A DNA stretch of 64,000 nucleotides. Origin: Phascolarctobacterium_A sp034086985. Its GTDB lineage: Bacteria; Bacillota; Negativicutes; Acidaminococcales; Acidaminococcaceae. The stretch spans positions 8,272 through 72,271 of the forward strand of contig JAXDZG010000001.1 in NCBI GenBank assembly GCA_034086985.1. The letters are read 5' to 3'. This document shows positions 53,128-61,063 of the stretch, one piece after another (positions within the stretch are counted from its first letter, which is position 1; every line of letters begins with the position of its first letter). Under the pieces are notes generated by a model. That model was given only the letters and a program-made list of their open reading frames with translations. It was not told the origin of the DNA and ran no database searches. The position numbers and the translations under genes are program-made.

Positions 53128-53694
53128 ATGAGCGAACAAGCAACTATTAAATATATTCAAGCACCTCTGACTGCTGAAACTATTAAGGATTTGCACGCAG
53201 GCGATGTAGTGCGCATCTCTGGTTACATTTACACCGCTCGCGATGCTGCTCACAAGCGTTTGTATGAAGCCTTGGGCCGCGGTGAAAAGCTGCCCCTGGA
53301 TTTAAAGGATAATGTGATTTATTATGTAGGCCCCACTCCGGCTAAACCTGGCGAGGTAGTGGGCAGTGCCGGTCCTACCACTAGCGGCCGCATGGATAAA
53401 TACACTCCCACAATGATTGAGCAGGGTATGCGCGGTATGATTGGCAAGGGTCTGCGCAGCCAAGAGGTAATCGACGCTTGCGTGAAGCATGGCGCAGTTT
53501 ATTTCGTAGCCGTAGGCGGCGCTGCTGCTGTTATTGCCCAATCCATCAAGAGCGAAACCATGATTGCTTATGAAGACCTAGGCCCTGAGGCTATTCGCCG
53601 TTATGAGGTAAAGGACTTCCCTGCCATCGTGTGCATCGATGCTGAGGGCAACGATTTTTACAAGGTTGGTATTGCAAAATACAGCAAAGAGTAA
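53128..53694 (+). CDS. Class I fumarate hydratase, beta subunit
   Basis: A 188-residue partner of the alpha subunit, with GDVVRISGYIYTARDAAHKR, YYVGPTPAKPGEVVGSAGPT and TSGRMDKYTPTMIEQG, the swivelling C-terminal domain that completes the active site. Length is normal. AAGGAGG lies before the ATG, and an intrinsic terminator follows the stop, closing the three-gene operon. Confidence 0.9.
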   Translation: MSEQATIKYIQAPLTAETIKDLHAGDVVRISGYIYTARDAAHKRLYEALGRGEKLPLDLKDNVIYYVGPTPAKPGEVVGSAGPTTSGRMDKYTPTMIEQGMRGMIGKGLRSQEVIDACVKHGAVYFVAVGGAAAVIAQSIKSETMIAYEDLGPEAIRRYEVKDFPAIVCIDAEGNDFYKVGIAKYSKE

Positions 53695-53705
53695 CAATGT
53701 TTACA

Positions 53706-53739
53706 GAATTGGGATGGCAAATTGCTGTCCCAATTTTTT
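53706..53739 (+). terminator. Intrinsic terminator after the fumarase operon
   Basis: ATTGGGA (53708-53714) pairs with TCCCAAT (53728-53734), followed by TTTTTT. Confidence 0.85.
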
Positions 53740-53751
53740 ATTATTTTAATA

Positions 53752-53780
53752 TTGACAAATTTAGTAGGCAATGGTATATT
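53752..53780 (+). promoter_or_regulatory. Promoter of the MetQ-like gene
   Basis: TTGACA (53752-53757) and TATATT (53775-53780) with a 17-bp spacer, 41 nt before the start codon. No S-box or T-box fits in such a short leader. Confidence 0.75.
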
Positions 53781-53821
53781 ACAGTCATTCGCTTATGGTG
53801 TATTATGAAAAGGAGTGAATA

Positions 53822-54643
53822 ATGATGAAAAAATTATTGATTGGTGCGCTGGCTCTGGCTAGCATCGCTGTCATTGCTGCCGGCTGCGGTGGCGAGAAAA
53901 AAGCAGCTCCCGCTGCTGAGAAAAAGGTTGCCCTGAAGGTGGGAGCAACCGCTGTTCCCCATGCTGAAATTCTGAACCACATTAAAGCTGGTTTGGCAAA
54001 AGACGGCGTGAACATGGAAGTAATCGAGTTCAGCGATTATGTAAAACCCAACCTGTCCTTGAACGACAAGGAATTGGACGCTAACTTCTTCCAACACGAG
54101 CCCTATCTGAACAAGTTCGTTGCTGAGCGCAAGATGAATCTGGTAAGCGCTGGCAAGGTACATATCGAGCCCATGGGCATTTATTCCAAGAAGATTAAGG
54201 ACATTAAGGCCGTTCCCAATGGCGCTAAAATCGCTATTCCTAACGACCCCACTAACGGTGGCCGCGCCCTGGCTATCCTGCAAAGCGCTAACCTGCTGAA
54301 GCTGAAGGACGGCGTAGGCGTTAACGCAACCGTTGGCGATATCACCGGCAACGACAAAAAGCTGAATATCGTGGAAATCGAAGCTGCGCTGCTGCCTCGC
54401 TCCATGGATGACGTGGATCTGTCCGTAATCAACTCCAACTTTGCTATGGAAGCTAAGCTGAACCCTGTAAAGGATTCCCTGTTCACCGAGCCCAAGGAAT
54501 CTCCCTATGCTAATATCGTAGCCGTTCGTAAGGGCGATGAGAAGCGTCCGGAAATTCAAAAGCTGATGAAGGCTTTGCAATCTCCTGAGGTAAAGAAATT
54601 TATCGAAGAAAAATATAAAGGTGCTGTAGTTCCGGCATTCTGA
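53822..54643 (+). CDS. metQ: MetQ/NlpA-family substrate-binding lipoprotein
   Basis: A 273-residue lipoprotein with a signal peptide ending in a lipobox-like IAAGCGG. The mature domain is typical of MetQ/NlpA: VGATAVPHAEILNHI, VKPNLSLNDKELDANFFQHEPYL, IAIPNDPTNGGRALAILQ and the closing KKFIEEKYKGAVVPAF. It likely binds methionine for an ABC importer. No metN or metI lies next to it, so it is an orphan that must use a transporter encoded elsewhere. It stands as a single gene between a promoter and a terminator. Confidence 0.88.
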   Translation: MMKKLLIGALALASIAVIAAGCGGEKKAAPAAEKKVALKVGATAVPHAEILNHIKAGLAKDGVNMEVIEFSDYVKPNLSLNDKELDANFFQHEPYLNKFVAERKMNLVSAGKVHIEPMGIYSKKIKDIKAVPNGAKIAIPNDPTNGGRALAILQSANLLKLKDGVGVNATVGDITGNDKKLNIVEIEAALLPRSMDDVDLSVINSNFAMEAKLNPVKDSLFTEPKESPYANIVAVRKGDEKRPEIQKLMKALQSPEVKKFIEEKYKGAVVPAF

Positions 54644-54660
54644 TTTAGTAATGAGTAAAG

Positions 54661-54690
54661 GTCCGGCTGCCAAGGGCGGCCGGGCTTTTT
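54661..54690 (+). terminator. Intrinsic terminator after metQ
   Basis: GTCCGGCTGCC (54661-54671) pairs with GGGCGGCCGGGC with G-U pairs and a short loop, then TTTTT (54686-54690). Confidence 0.85.
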
Positions 54691-54706
54691 CTATGAGGTG
54701 CAGCTT

Positions 54707-55474
54707 ATGCAATACACCAATGTTATGGACGGTAAGTTCATTGCTCGGCCCAATCGCTTTATTGCCTATGTGGAAATAGCAGGACGGGAGGAGATTGTAC
54801 ATGTGAAGAACACCGGGCGCTGCAAGGAATTGCTCTTGCCCGGTGTGACTGTGTATGTGCAGCACTTTCCTGAGGGTAAGCGCAAAACTAAATATGATTT
54901 GATAGCAGTGGAGAAGGTGCTTACGGGGTTAATCAATGAGTCGGATGCTGCTTCTGAAAGTAGTGGCGTAGTACATTCTACGCTGAGTGAACAGCATACT
55001 TTGCTCATCAACATGGACTCGCAGGCGCCGAATAAGGTTGTGCAGGAGTGGCTTGTGGAAAAAGAGCCCTTTGGGAAAATTACCTATCTGAAGCCTGAAT
55101 GCAAGCATGGTGACTCACGCTTTGACTTTTATTTGGAAACAGAAGAGCGGAAAATGTTCATTGAGGTTAAGGGAGTTACCTTAGAGGAAAAGGGCGTAGT
55201 CATGTTCCCCGATGCTCCCACGGAGCGAGGGGTGAAGCATGTGCAGGAGCTATGCCATTGCCTAGAAGAGGAGGGTTATGGGGCAGCGATAATTTTCGTT
55301 GTACAGATGAGTGGGATGCGCTATTTTACGCCTAACAGACGCACTCATTTGGCCTTTGCCGAGGCTCTGGAAAGGGCGGAGGCTTGCGGTGTGAAGCTTT
55401 TAGCCTTGACATGCGCCGTAACGCCAGACTCCTTGGCAATAAATGGTGAGATACCTATACATTTGGCAGGGTGA
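54707..55474 (+). CDS. sfsA: SfsA family DNA/RNA nuclease-like protein
   Basis: A 255-residue SfsA protein. It has an N-terminal OB-like part (ARPNRFIAYVEI, HVKNTGRCKELLLPG) and a nuclease-like half with SRFDFYLE, MFIEVKGVTLEE and MFPDAPTERGVKHVQEL, the PD-(D/E)XK-type active site. The ATG at 54707 is preceded by GAGGTG; an in-frame GTG at 54698 overlaps that site. First described as a sugar-fermentation stimulation protein in Escherichia coli, its cellular role is still uncertain. Confidence 0.9.
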   Translation: MQYTNVMDGKFIARPNRFIAYVEIAGREEIVHVKNTGRCKELLLPGVTVYVQHFPEGKRKTKYDLIAVEKVLTGLINESDAASESSGVVHSTLSEQHTLLINMDSQAPNKVVQEWLVEKEPFGKITYLKPECKHGDSRFDFYLETEERKMFIEVKGVTLEEKGVVMFPDAPTERGVKHVQELCHCLEEEGYGAAIIFVVQMSGMRYFTPNRRTHLAFAEALERAEACGVKLLALTCAVTPDSLAINGEIPIHLAG

Positions 55475-55568
55475 TGTGCTATACTTTAGATAACAGTGTG
55501 GGCAGGATTATTAGTTAAGCTTAGGCTTGTATCCTGAACGCGCCATTTTAAAGTGAACGAGGTTAATT

Positions 55569-56792
55569 ATGCGCAATTTTGCAAAATTTTTTATTACTCC
55601 GAAGGGAGAAAGAGCTGCTCGTAACGGGCATCCTTGGGTTTTCGGCGAGGAAGTTACCAAGGTGGAGGGTAGCTATAGCAATGGTGATTTAGTTGATGTA
55701 GTGACCAATAAGGGGAAATATTTGGGCACGGGCTTTGTGAACGATAAGTCCAAAATTCGCGTGCGCATTATTTCCACCAATACTAATGATAAATTTGATG
55801 AGGCCTTCTGGGAGCGCCGTTTGCGTTACGCGCTGGAATATCGTCGCACAGTTATGGGCGAGACAGATTTTAAATGCTGTCGCTTGATTTTTGGCGAGGC
55901 AGACCAGTTCCCCGGACTTACTGTGGACCGCTTTAACGATTTACTGGTGACGCAAACTCTGTCCTTGGGCATCGAGCTGCGCAAGGAAATGCTCTTTAAT
56001 CTGCTTATCAAGATTTTGCAGGAGATGGGCGAGAATATTCGCGGCCTGTTCGAGCGCAATGATGTGAAAATTCGCCTGCTTGAAGGTATGCAGGAGGGCA
56101 AGAACTGGTTTGAGACAACTCTTTTGCCTCATCATGGCGATGTAACCACAGAAATCGTGGAAAATGGCATCAAATACACGGTGGATGTGGAAAATGGCCA
56201 AAAAACTGGCTTTTTCCTAGACCAAAAATATAATCGTCAAGCGGTAGCAAAAATTGCCAAGGGTAAGCATGTTTTGGACTGCTTTACTCACACGGGTAGC
56301 TTTGCGCTGAACGCTGCCCAAGGCGGTGCAGCTAGCGTTACGGCGGTGGATATCAGTGCCGAGGCGGTGCGCATGGCGGATCACAATGCTAAAACCAACG
56401 GCTTTGATCATGTTATGAAGGGCTTAGAAGCCAATGTTTTTGACTTGCTTAGCGAGCTTTTCAATAATCATTCCCATGCCTATGACTTTATTATTTTGGA
56501 CCCGCCGGCCTTTACCAAGTCCGGCAGCACGGTGAAGAACGCCATCCGCGGCTACAAGGAGATTAACCTAAAGGCCATGAAGCTACTGCCCCGCGGTGGC
56601 TATCTAGCCACCTGCTCCTGCTCCCATTTCATGAAGGAGGAGCTTTTCGTGGAGATGCTCAAGGACGCGGCTCGGGACGCCAATGTGTCCCTGCGCCAGA
56701 TTGAAGCGCGCCAGCAGGCTCCTGATCATCCCATACTGTGGAATGTGCCGGAGACATATTACCTTAAGTTTTACATTTTCCAAGTGGTGTAA
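55569..56792 (+). CDS. rlmI: RlmI-type 23S rRNA (cytosine-C5) methyltransferase
   Basis: A 407-residue SAM-dependent enzyme with an N-terminal PUA-like RNA-binding domain (NGHPWVFGEEVTKVEG), the EEHEE-like strand region and a Rossmann methylase. Signatures are TGFFLDQKYNRQAV, VLDCFTHTGSFALNAA, VTAVDISAEAV, IILDPPAFTKSG and CSCSHFM with the catalytic cysteine. It most probably methylates C1962 of 23S rRNA. It ends at a convergent terminator. Confidence 0.88.
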   Translation: MRNFAKFFITPKGERAARNGHPWVFGEEVTKVEGSYSNGDLVDVVTNKGKYLGTGFVNDKSKIRVRIISTNTNDKFDEAFWERRLRYALEYRRTVMGETDFKCCRLIFGEADQFPGLTVDRFNDLLVTQTLSLGIELRKEMLFNLLIKILQEMGENIRGLFERNDVKIRLLEGMQEGKNWFETTLLPHHGDVTTEIVENGIKYTVDVENGQKTGFFLDQKYNRQAVAKIAKGKHVLDCFTHTGSFALNAAQGGAASVTAVDISAEAVRMADHNAKTNGFDHVMKGLEANVFDLLSELFNNHSHAYDFIILDPPAFTKSGSTVKNAIRGYKEINLKAMKLLPRGGYLATCSCSHFMKEELFVEMLKDAARDANVSLRQIEARQQAPDHPILWNVPETYYLKFYIFQVV

Positions 56793-56814
56793 ACAAATAA
56801 GCGCAGTATCAAAA

Positions 56815-56847
56815 AGCAAGCCCAGCTGCTCACGCAGCCGGGCTTTT
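56815..56847. terminator. Bidirectional terminator between convergent genes
   Basis: AAGCCCAGCTGC pairs with GCAGCCGGGCTT around a 4-nt loop with one mismatch. There is a T-run on the plus side and an A-run on the other, serving both rlmI and the XRE-like gene. Confidence 0.85.
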
Positions 56848-56850
56848 CTC

Positions 56851-57348
56851 TTATTCTTCAGGTTGTTTATTACGTCTCAGCACCTTAACCAATGGGTCAT
56901 AGCCTAAATCATCCAATAATTCATTGGTAGCCATGGTGGTAAGGCCGCCGTTTAGAGCAAAGATAATCACATCATCCCATTCATCCTTGGCATAAAGAGT
57001 GCTGAATTTGGCATATTTTAAAGCGTTATCCGTTTCCTCAAGTGTTAGCTTGCCAGCGATGGCTAGAGCAATGAGCTTATTGCGGTCGAATTGCTTGTCG
57101 TGAGAGAGAATATGTCGTGCCTGGGTGCGTTCGAAGCTGCTTTGAGCAGCGATAACGTTGGCTGTAACGCCATGAGCTTTGGCGCAAGCAAGCAGATAAT
57201 CGATGGGGTCAGGGAATTGCAAAGCCTGGCAATTATCCTTAAAAAATTTACGCAAGGCCTCATTATCAAAATTCTTTTTATCTAATTTGATCTTATTAGC
57301 TTCTTTACGCAAAAAATTAGTATCCTTAGCCACTATACTCACATCCAT
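56851..57348 (-). CDS. XRE-like helix-turn-helix protein paired with a Ser/Thr kinase
   Basis: A 165-residue cytoplasmic protein. The C-terminal 100 residues resemble the XRE-like helical domain commonly encoded beside bacterial Ser/Thr kinases (FDRNKLIALAIAGKLTLEET, then the WDDVIIFALNGGLTTMATNELL repeat). It is divergent from the kinase gene across 46 bp that contain a palindromic -10-like element. The start has no good ribosome site and the inferred leader is only a few nt long. It may be a substrate, adaptor or regulator of the kinase. Confidence 0.55.
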   Translation of the reverse strand: MDVSIVAKDTNFLRKEANKIKLDKKNFDNEALRKFFKDNCQALQFPDPIDYLLACAKAHGVTANVIAAQSSFERTQARHILSHDKQFDRNKLIALAIAGKLTLEETDNALKYAKFSTLYAKDEWDDVIIFALNGGLTTMATNELLDDLGYDPLVKVLRRNKQPEE

Positions 57349-57358
57349 TCTCTCGTGG

Positions 57359-57368
57359 TATAATTATA
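57359..57368. promoter_or_regulatory. Palindromic TATAATTATA shared -10 of divergent genes
   Basis: The 10-bp palindrome contains a TATAAT on each strand (57359-57364 plus; 57362-57367 minus) in the 46-bp gap between the XRE-like gene and the kinase gene. Use of one -10 should exclude the other, giving mutually exclusive transcription. The -35 elements are weak. Confidence 0.45.
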
Positions 57369-57394
57369 GTATCACAATCCGGGGAGCTTGTAAA

Positions 57395-58834
57395 ATGGGT
57401 CATGCTGCTGCTTTTATTTTACAAAAATATACTGTGCTTAAAACTCTCAAGGAGTCTGCTTTGGGAACTACGGAGCTTGTTTTAGGGCGGGACCAAAAGG
57501 TCTATGTGCGGAAGTGTCTTAATAATGCTGCCTATCCGGTGGAGGCTGTACGGGGGCTTAAGCATGAAAATTTGTCCCATATTATACATGCTGTGGCCGC
57601 TGAGGATAAGGCTTATCTCGTTGAGGAATACTTTGAGGGCGAGACATTGGATGTGCTGCTCAAGAAAAAGGGCTGCCTAGATGAGCGCAGTGTTATCGCT
57701 ATTGCAGAGCAGGTTTGTGAGGCATTATTGTATTTGCATAAGCATGATTTGGTGCATCGTGATGTGAAGCCGGCTAATATTTTGCGCCAGAGCAATGGGC
57801 AGATACGCCTTATTGATTTAGGCTCTGTGCGCTTGTGCACTGCTCATGAGGCGGGAGATACGGTGGCTCTTGGTACCCAGGGCTATGCGGCACCGGAGCA
57901 GTATGGATTAGAGACCACGGATTTTCGTGCGGATGTGTATGCTTTAGGTGTGACTCTTAAGGAGCTTTTGGGCGCTGGCTATGAGGGGCGCTTAAACGAG
58001 GTGATTGACGGTTGTACGCGTTTTATGCGTGGCTATCGCTATGATAATATTGCCAAGGTCAAGCGTGCACTGTTTTTTGCGAAGTATTATAACTCTTTGC
58101 GTATGGGTGTGCTAGTACTGCTTGTGGCTGTGCTTAGTATGGGAGCATATTTTTATTTTTTACCTGCGCCTGTAAAGCCTTTGCCCGTATCAAAGCCTGT
58201 GGAAAAGGCCTTGCCTGCAGCTGAGACTAAGACTCAGGAAGCAAAGCCAACGCCAGAGGCTAGGCCAACAGAAACGTTGGGTAAGTCCAATACAGAGACA
58301 TCGACCAAAGCTCAGGCCGAGCAGACAAAGCCTGTGGTACCGCCCAAGGAAACTAATCAGTCACAAGCTAAGCTGCAATTGGACATGAAGGCTGCTAATT
58401 TAAGTTTCTATAAATCAGTTGAGCACCCGTCAGATAAAATGCTCATCGATGAGGCTAAGTCCAAGGGAGCCTGGCCCATAAATAGCAAATCCAGCACTGC
58501 CTTGCCAGTCTGGGAAATCATTGCCAAGGGCGAATTAGTCAATCCTGTTTGCACTTTTAAATTTCACGGCATTGCCTTTAAGGGACGGAACATGCAGTAT
58601 GGTGACAGTATGAGCAAAAAAAGCTGGAGCGTGGATAATCCCGGCGGCTGGTCTTCTACAGTGCGTTTGGAGGAAAAAGGGACTATGGCAAGTCCAAGCA
58701 AGCTATACTTGGTTAATGTGCATAAATGGTTCTGGTTCACTAGTGCAGCTAACCCATCTGTAACCGTGACCGTGCAAGCTGACAATGCCGAGACAATAAT
58801 AAGAGAGTATCCTGTTACAATTTCAGACTTTTGA
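57395..58834 (+). CDS. Membrane Ser/Thr protein kinase with extracytoplasmic domain
   Basis: A 479-residue Hanks-type kinase. VEEYFEGETLDVLLKKKGCL is the hinge, HRDVKPANILRQ near residue 121 the catalytic loop, and LIDLGSVRL replaces DFG with DLG. GTQGYAAPEQYG is the activation/P+1 loop. The Gly-rich loop is short and atypical (LKESALGTTELVLGR). One membrane helix (about 237-258) is followed by a Pro/Lys/Thr/Glu-rich linker and a beta-rich outer domain of about 160 residues. I chose the ATG at 57395, behind GGGGAG. The frame is open further upstream, but that stretch overlaps the divergent gene and lacks a start signal. Confidence 0.85.
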   Translation: MGHAAAFILQKYTVLKTLKESALGTTELVLGRDQKVYVRKCLNNAAYPVEAVRGLKHENLSHIIHAVAAEDKAYLVEEYFEGETLDVLLKKKGCLDERSVIAIAEQVCEALLYLHKHDLVHRDVKPANILRQSNGQIRLIDLGSVRLCTAHEAGDTVALGTQGYAAPEQYGLETTDFRADVYALGVTLKELLGAGYEGRLNEVIDGCTRFMRGYRYDNIAKVKRALFFAKYYNSLRMGVLVLLVAVLSMGAYFYFLPAPVKPLPVSKPVEKALPAAETKTQEAKPTPEARPTETLGKSNTETSTKAQAEQTKPVVPPKETNQSQAKLQLDMKAANLSFYKSVEHPSDKMLIDEAKSKGAWPINSKSSTALPVWEIIAKGELVNPVCTFKFHGIAFKGRNMQYGDSMSKKSWSVDNPGGWSSTVRLEEKGTMASPSKLYLVNVHKWFWFTSAANPSVTVTVQADNAETIIREYPVTISDF

Positions 58835-58840
58835 TTTTTT

Positions 58841-58870
58841 AAGGCTTGGCCCACTATGGCCAGGCCTTTT
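58841..58870 (+). terminator. Intrinsic terminator after the kinase gene
   Basis: AAGGCTTGGCC (58841-58851) pairs with GGCCAGGCCTT (58858-58868) with one G-T pair and ends in TTTT. Confidence 0.85.
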
Positions 58871-59051
58871 GTGTCTTCTTAGGCACAAAATAATGCGAAA
58901 AATGTATTATACTATGCTCAAAGGTCAGTGAGGCAGGAAATACATCCTTCCGAAAGGGCTTTTGTCGTGTATCTTGGATATATGTCCGATATGTTGGGCA
59001 GTAATGGTACAGGGTATGTACTATAATAATGGTATGAATAGGAATGTGGCT

Positions 59052-59267
59052 ATGTTTACAAACGAGTACAAAAAAATAGGTTTAAATATCCTATGTGCAC
59101 GCCGACTGAAGGGGCTATCGCAGGAGGAGTTAGCTATAAAATCGGGCGTTTCCCGCTCAAGAATTTCTGATTTGGAGCGTGGCAAGGATGTTTGCAAGCT
59201 GGATACATTGATGCTTCTGGCCCAGGCGCTGGACATGGATTATCGAGATTTATTAAAAAGTGAATGA
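59052..59267 (+). CDS. Small XRE-family transcriptional regulator
   Basis: A 71-residue Cro/CI-type helix-turn-helix protein: LNILCARRLKGLSQEELAIK, SGVSRSRISDLERGK and LDTLMLLAQALDMDYRDLL cover the five-helix fold. I prefer the ATG at 59052, with AGGA 9 nt upstream; open frame extends further 5'. A TATAAT near 59024 may be its -10. It is followed 15 nt later by a small membrane protein gene, likely in the same transcript. Confidence 0.8.
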   Translation: MFTNEYKKIGLNILCARRLKGLSQEELAIKSGVSRSRISDLERGKDVCKLDTLMLLAQALDMDYRDLLKSE

Positions 59268-59282
59268 GGAGAGTGTTGAATT

Positions 59283-59495
59283 ATGGATATGCTATACTTT
59301 TTTCTTTATATTTTTTTAGGCTATAATGCTAATCAATATTTGCGTAGACATTTGTTGGGTCAGGTAGGGGTGATTTACTTCGATACAGGTCGTTATATTA
59401 TGAAGGAGATTATGTATGCAACCGTCCTAGGATTCATTACTATTCCACTAGCCATTATAGTTTTTCTGTTCAGGAGTTTGTTTTCTGGTAAGTAA
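59283..59495 (+). CDS. Small membrane protein
   Basis: A 70-residue protein with two hydrophobic segments (residues 3-15, and 44-67 with FITIPLAIIVFLFRSLF) and a basic middle. A purine-rich GAGGAG site lies before the ATG. It is probably co-transcribed with the small XRE gene upstream. The pair recalls a repressor with a small membrane partner, but no family is recognised. Confidence 0.5.
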   Translation: MDMLYFFLYIFLGYNANQYLRRHLLGQVGVIYFDTGRYIMKEIMYATVLGFITIPLAIIVFLFRSLFSGK

Positions 59496-59504
59496 TATAA
59501 GCAC

Positions 59505-59538
59505 AAAAGGCCTGCTTCCTCATGGAAGCAGGCCTTTT
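59505..59538. terminator. Bidirectional terminator
   Basis: AAAAGGCCTGCTTCC (59505-59519) pairs perfectly with 59524-59538 around a 4-nt loop, with A- and T-runs on both sides. It serves the small genes and the convergent carboxyltransferase gene. Confidence 0.92.
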
Positions 59539-59557
59539 CTAGTTTAGCTCGTTTTAT

Positions 59558-60928
59558 TTACATGTCATGGAAATGCATACCGATATTGCTGTGGCGCAGG
59601 AAGTTGAGAGTTACTTCCGGGAAGGAAGCATAGCTCAAAACATCCTCAATAGGAGCATTGGGGAAGCCTTCCTCGGCAAGCTTTTCCTTCAGCTTTTTGA
59701 GCTGCGGAGCAATGTCATCAGCAGGACGATGGTCGATTTGCGGAGCATCGCCGATGGCCAGCTTACGAACATCAGGGTCAATCGGTCCCGGAGTGCGGCC
59801 ATATTTGCCAAGGATTAAATCCTTTACTTCGCGAGGAATCATCTTATAGCGACCCAGCGCAACATTTAAAACAGCCATGGAGCCAACGATTTGGCTAGTG
59901 GGAGTTACCAGCGGCGGATAGCCTAATTCAGCGCGTACGCGGGGCATCTCTTCCAAGAGCTGCGGATATTTATCAGCAACGCCCATTTCCTTCATTTGGT
60001 TTAAGAGGTTGGACAGCATGCCACCAGGGATCTGGAAGGTCAAAACCTTGGGGTCAATGGGAATATTGGGATTTAAATTAAAGTCATTGGTGAGGCTCTT
60101 GCGTACATCCTTGAAATAATCGGCCAGATCATTCAGTGCAGGCAGCTCGATGCCCGTATCATAGGGAGAGCCCTGGAGGGTTGCAACCATGGATTCGGTG
60201 CAGGGCTGGCTGGTGGAGGTAGCGAAGGGAGACAAAGCAGTGTCGATAATGTCTGCACCGGCTTCTACAGCCTTCAGCAGAGTCATATCACCCATACCGC
60301 TAGTGAAGTGCGTATGCAAATCAACGGGCAGACCCACCTCGGTCTTCAGGCTGCGTACCAAGCTTTCAGCAGCATAGGGACGCAAGAGACCAGCCATATC
60401 CTTAATGCAGATAGAGTCCGCACCCATTTGGGCGAGCTCTTTGCCAAGCTCTACGAAGTTGCTATCCTTGTGATAAGGGCTGATAGTATAAACGATGCAG
60501 CCTTGTACATGAGCACCGGCTTCTTTGGCAGCGCGCATAGCGCATTCCAGATTGCGGGTGTCGTTCAGGGCATCAAAAATTCGGATAATGGAAACGCCAT
60601 TGGCTACGGAGCGTTTTACGAATTCACGCACCACATCATCAGCATAGTGGTTGTAGCCTAAAATGTTCTGGCCGCGCAGGAGCATTTGAATAGGAGTCTT
60701 TGGCAAATGCTTCTTCAAGGTGCGCAGACGTTGCCAGGGATCTTCGTTTAAAAAGCGCAAACATGCATCAAAGGTAGCACCGCCCCATGCTTCTACAGCG
60801 TAATAACCAACATTGTCGATTCTTTCTAAAGCGGGCAACATATCATTGATGCGCATTCTAGTGGCAGCCAAGGATTGATGACCGTCGCGTAAAACAGTTT
60901 CTACTATCTTTACAGGTTTCTTTTCCAT
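59558..60928 (-). CDS. Pyruvate carboxylase subunit B / oxaloacetate decarboxylase alpha-type carboxyltransferase
   Basis: A 456-residue carboxyltransferase of the PYC_OADA type. The N-terminus is VKIVETVLRDGHQSLAATRM; metal and substrate residues lie in CIKDMAGLLRPY and DLHTHFTSGMGDM; the conserved helical C-terminal domain is present. It lacks the biotinyl (MKM) domain found at the C-terminus of many alpha subunits, so it needs a separate biotin carrier, as in transcarboxylase 5S or two-part systems. AAGGAGG precedes the ATG. It transfers a carboxyl group between biotin and oxaloacetate/pyruvate. No partner subunits lie nearby. This fits C4-acid metabolism with the malic enzyme and fumarase upstream. 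Confidence 0.88.
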   Translation of the reverse strand: MEKKPVKIVETVLRDGHQSLAATRMRINDMLPALERIDNVGYYAVEAWGGATFDACLRFLNEDPWQRLRTLKKHLPKTPIQMLLRGQNILGYNHYADDVVREFVKRSVANGVSIIRIFDALNDTRNLECAMRAAKEAGAHVQGCIVYTISPYHKDSNFVELGKELAQMGADSICIKDMAGLLRPYAAESLVRSLKTEVGLPVDLHTHFTSGMGDMTLLKAVEAGADIIDTALSPFATSTSQPCTESMVATLQGSPYDTGIELPALNDLADYFKDVRKSLTNDFNLNPNIPIDPKVLTFQIPGGMLSNLLNQMKEMGVADKYPQLLEEMPRVRAELGYPPLVTPTSQIVGSMAVLNVALGRYKMIPREVKDLILGKYGRTPGPIDPDVRKLAIGDAPQIDHRPADDIAPQLKKLKEKLAEEGFPNAPIEDVLSYASFPEVTLNFLRHSNIGMHFHDM

Positions 60929-61018
60929 TGTTGTCCTCCTTATATGTAAATGGCAAAGCTTTAAATCTTACTATTACTATTATAACACAGGAAAGTGCAT
61001 ACTGTATACAAAAATAGT

Positions 61019-61055
61019 CAAAAAAACACCGCAATTACATTCAAGAACTGCGGTG
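61019..61055 (-). terminator. Intrinsic terminator of the penicillin-binding protein gene
   Basis: On the minus strand CACCGCA (61049-61055) pairs with TGCGGTG (61027-61033) and is followed by seven Ts. Confidence 0.8.
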
Positions 61056-61063
61056 AATAGCTA

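Noticed and set aside
53834..54865. A 343-codon open frame on the minus strand opposite the MetQ gene
   Set aside because: It is fully antisense to a clear lipoprotein gene, has no ribosome site or protein-like domain pattern, and arises from codon bias of the real gene.
57203..57394. A 64-codon N-terminal extension of the Ser/Thr kinase
   Set aside because: It overlaps the divergent XRE-like gene; the ATG at 57395 has GGGGAG and starts a normal kinase domain.
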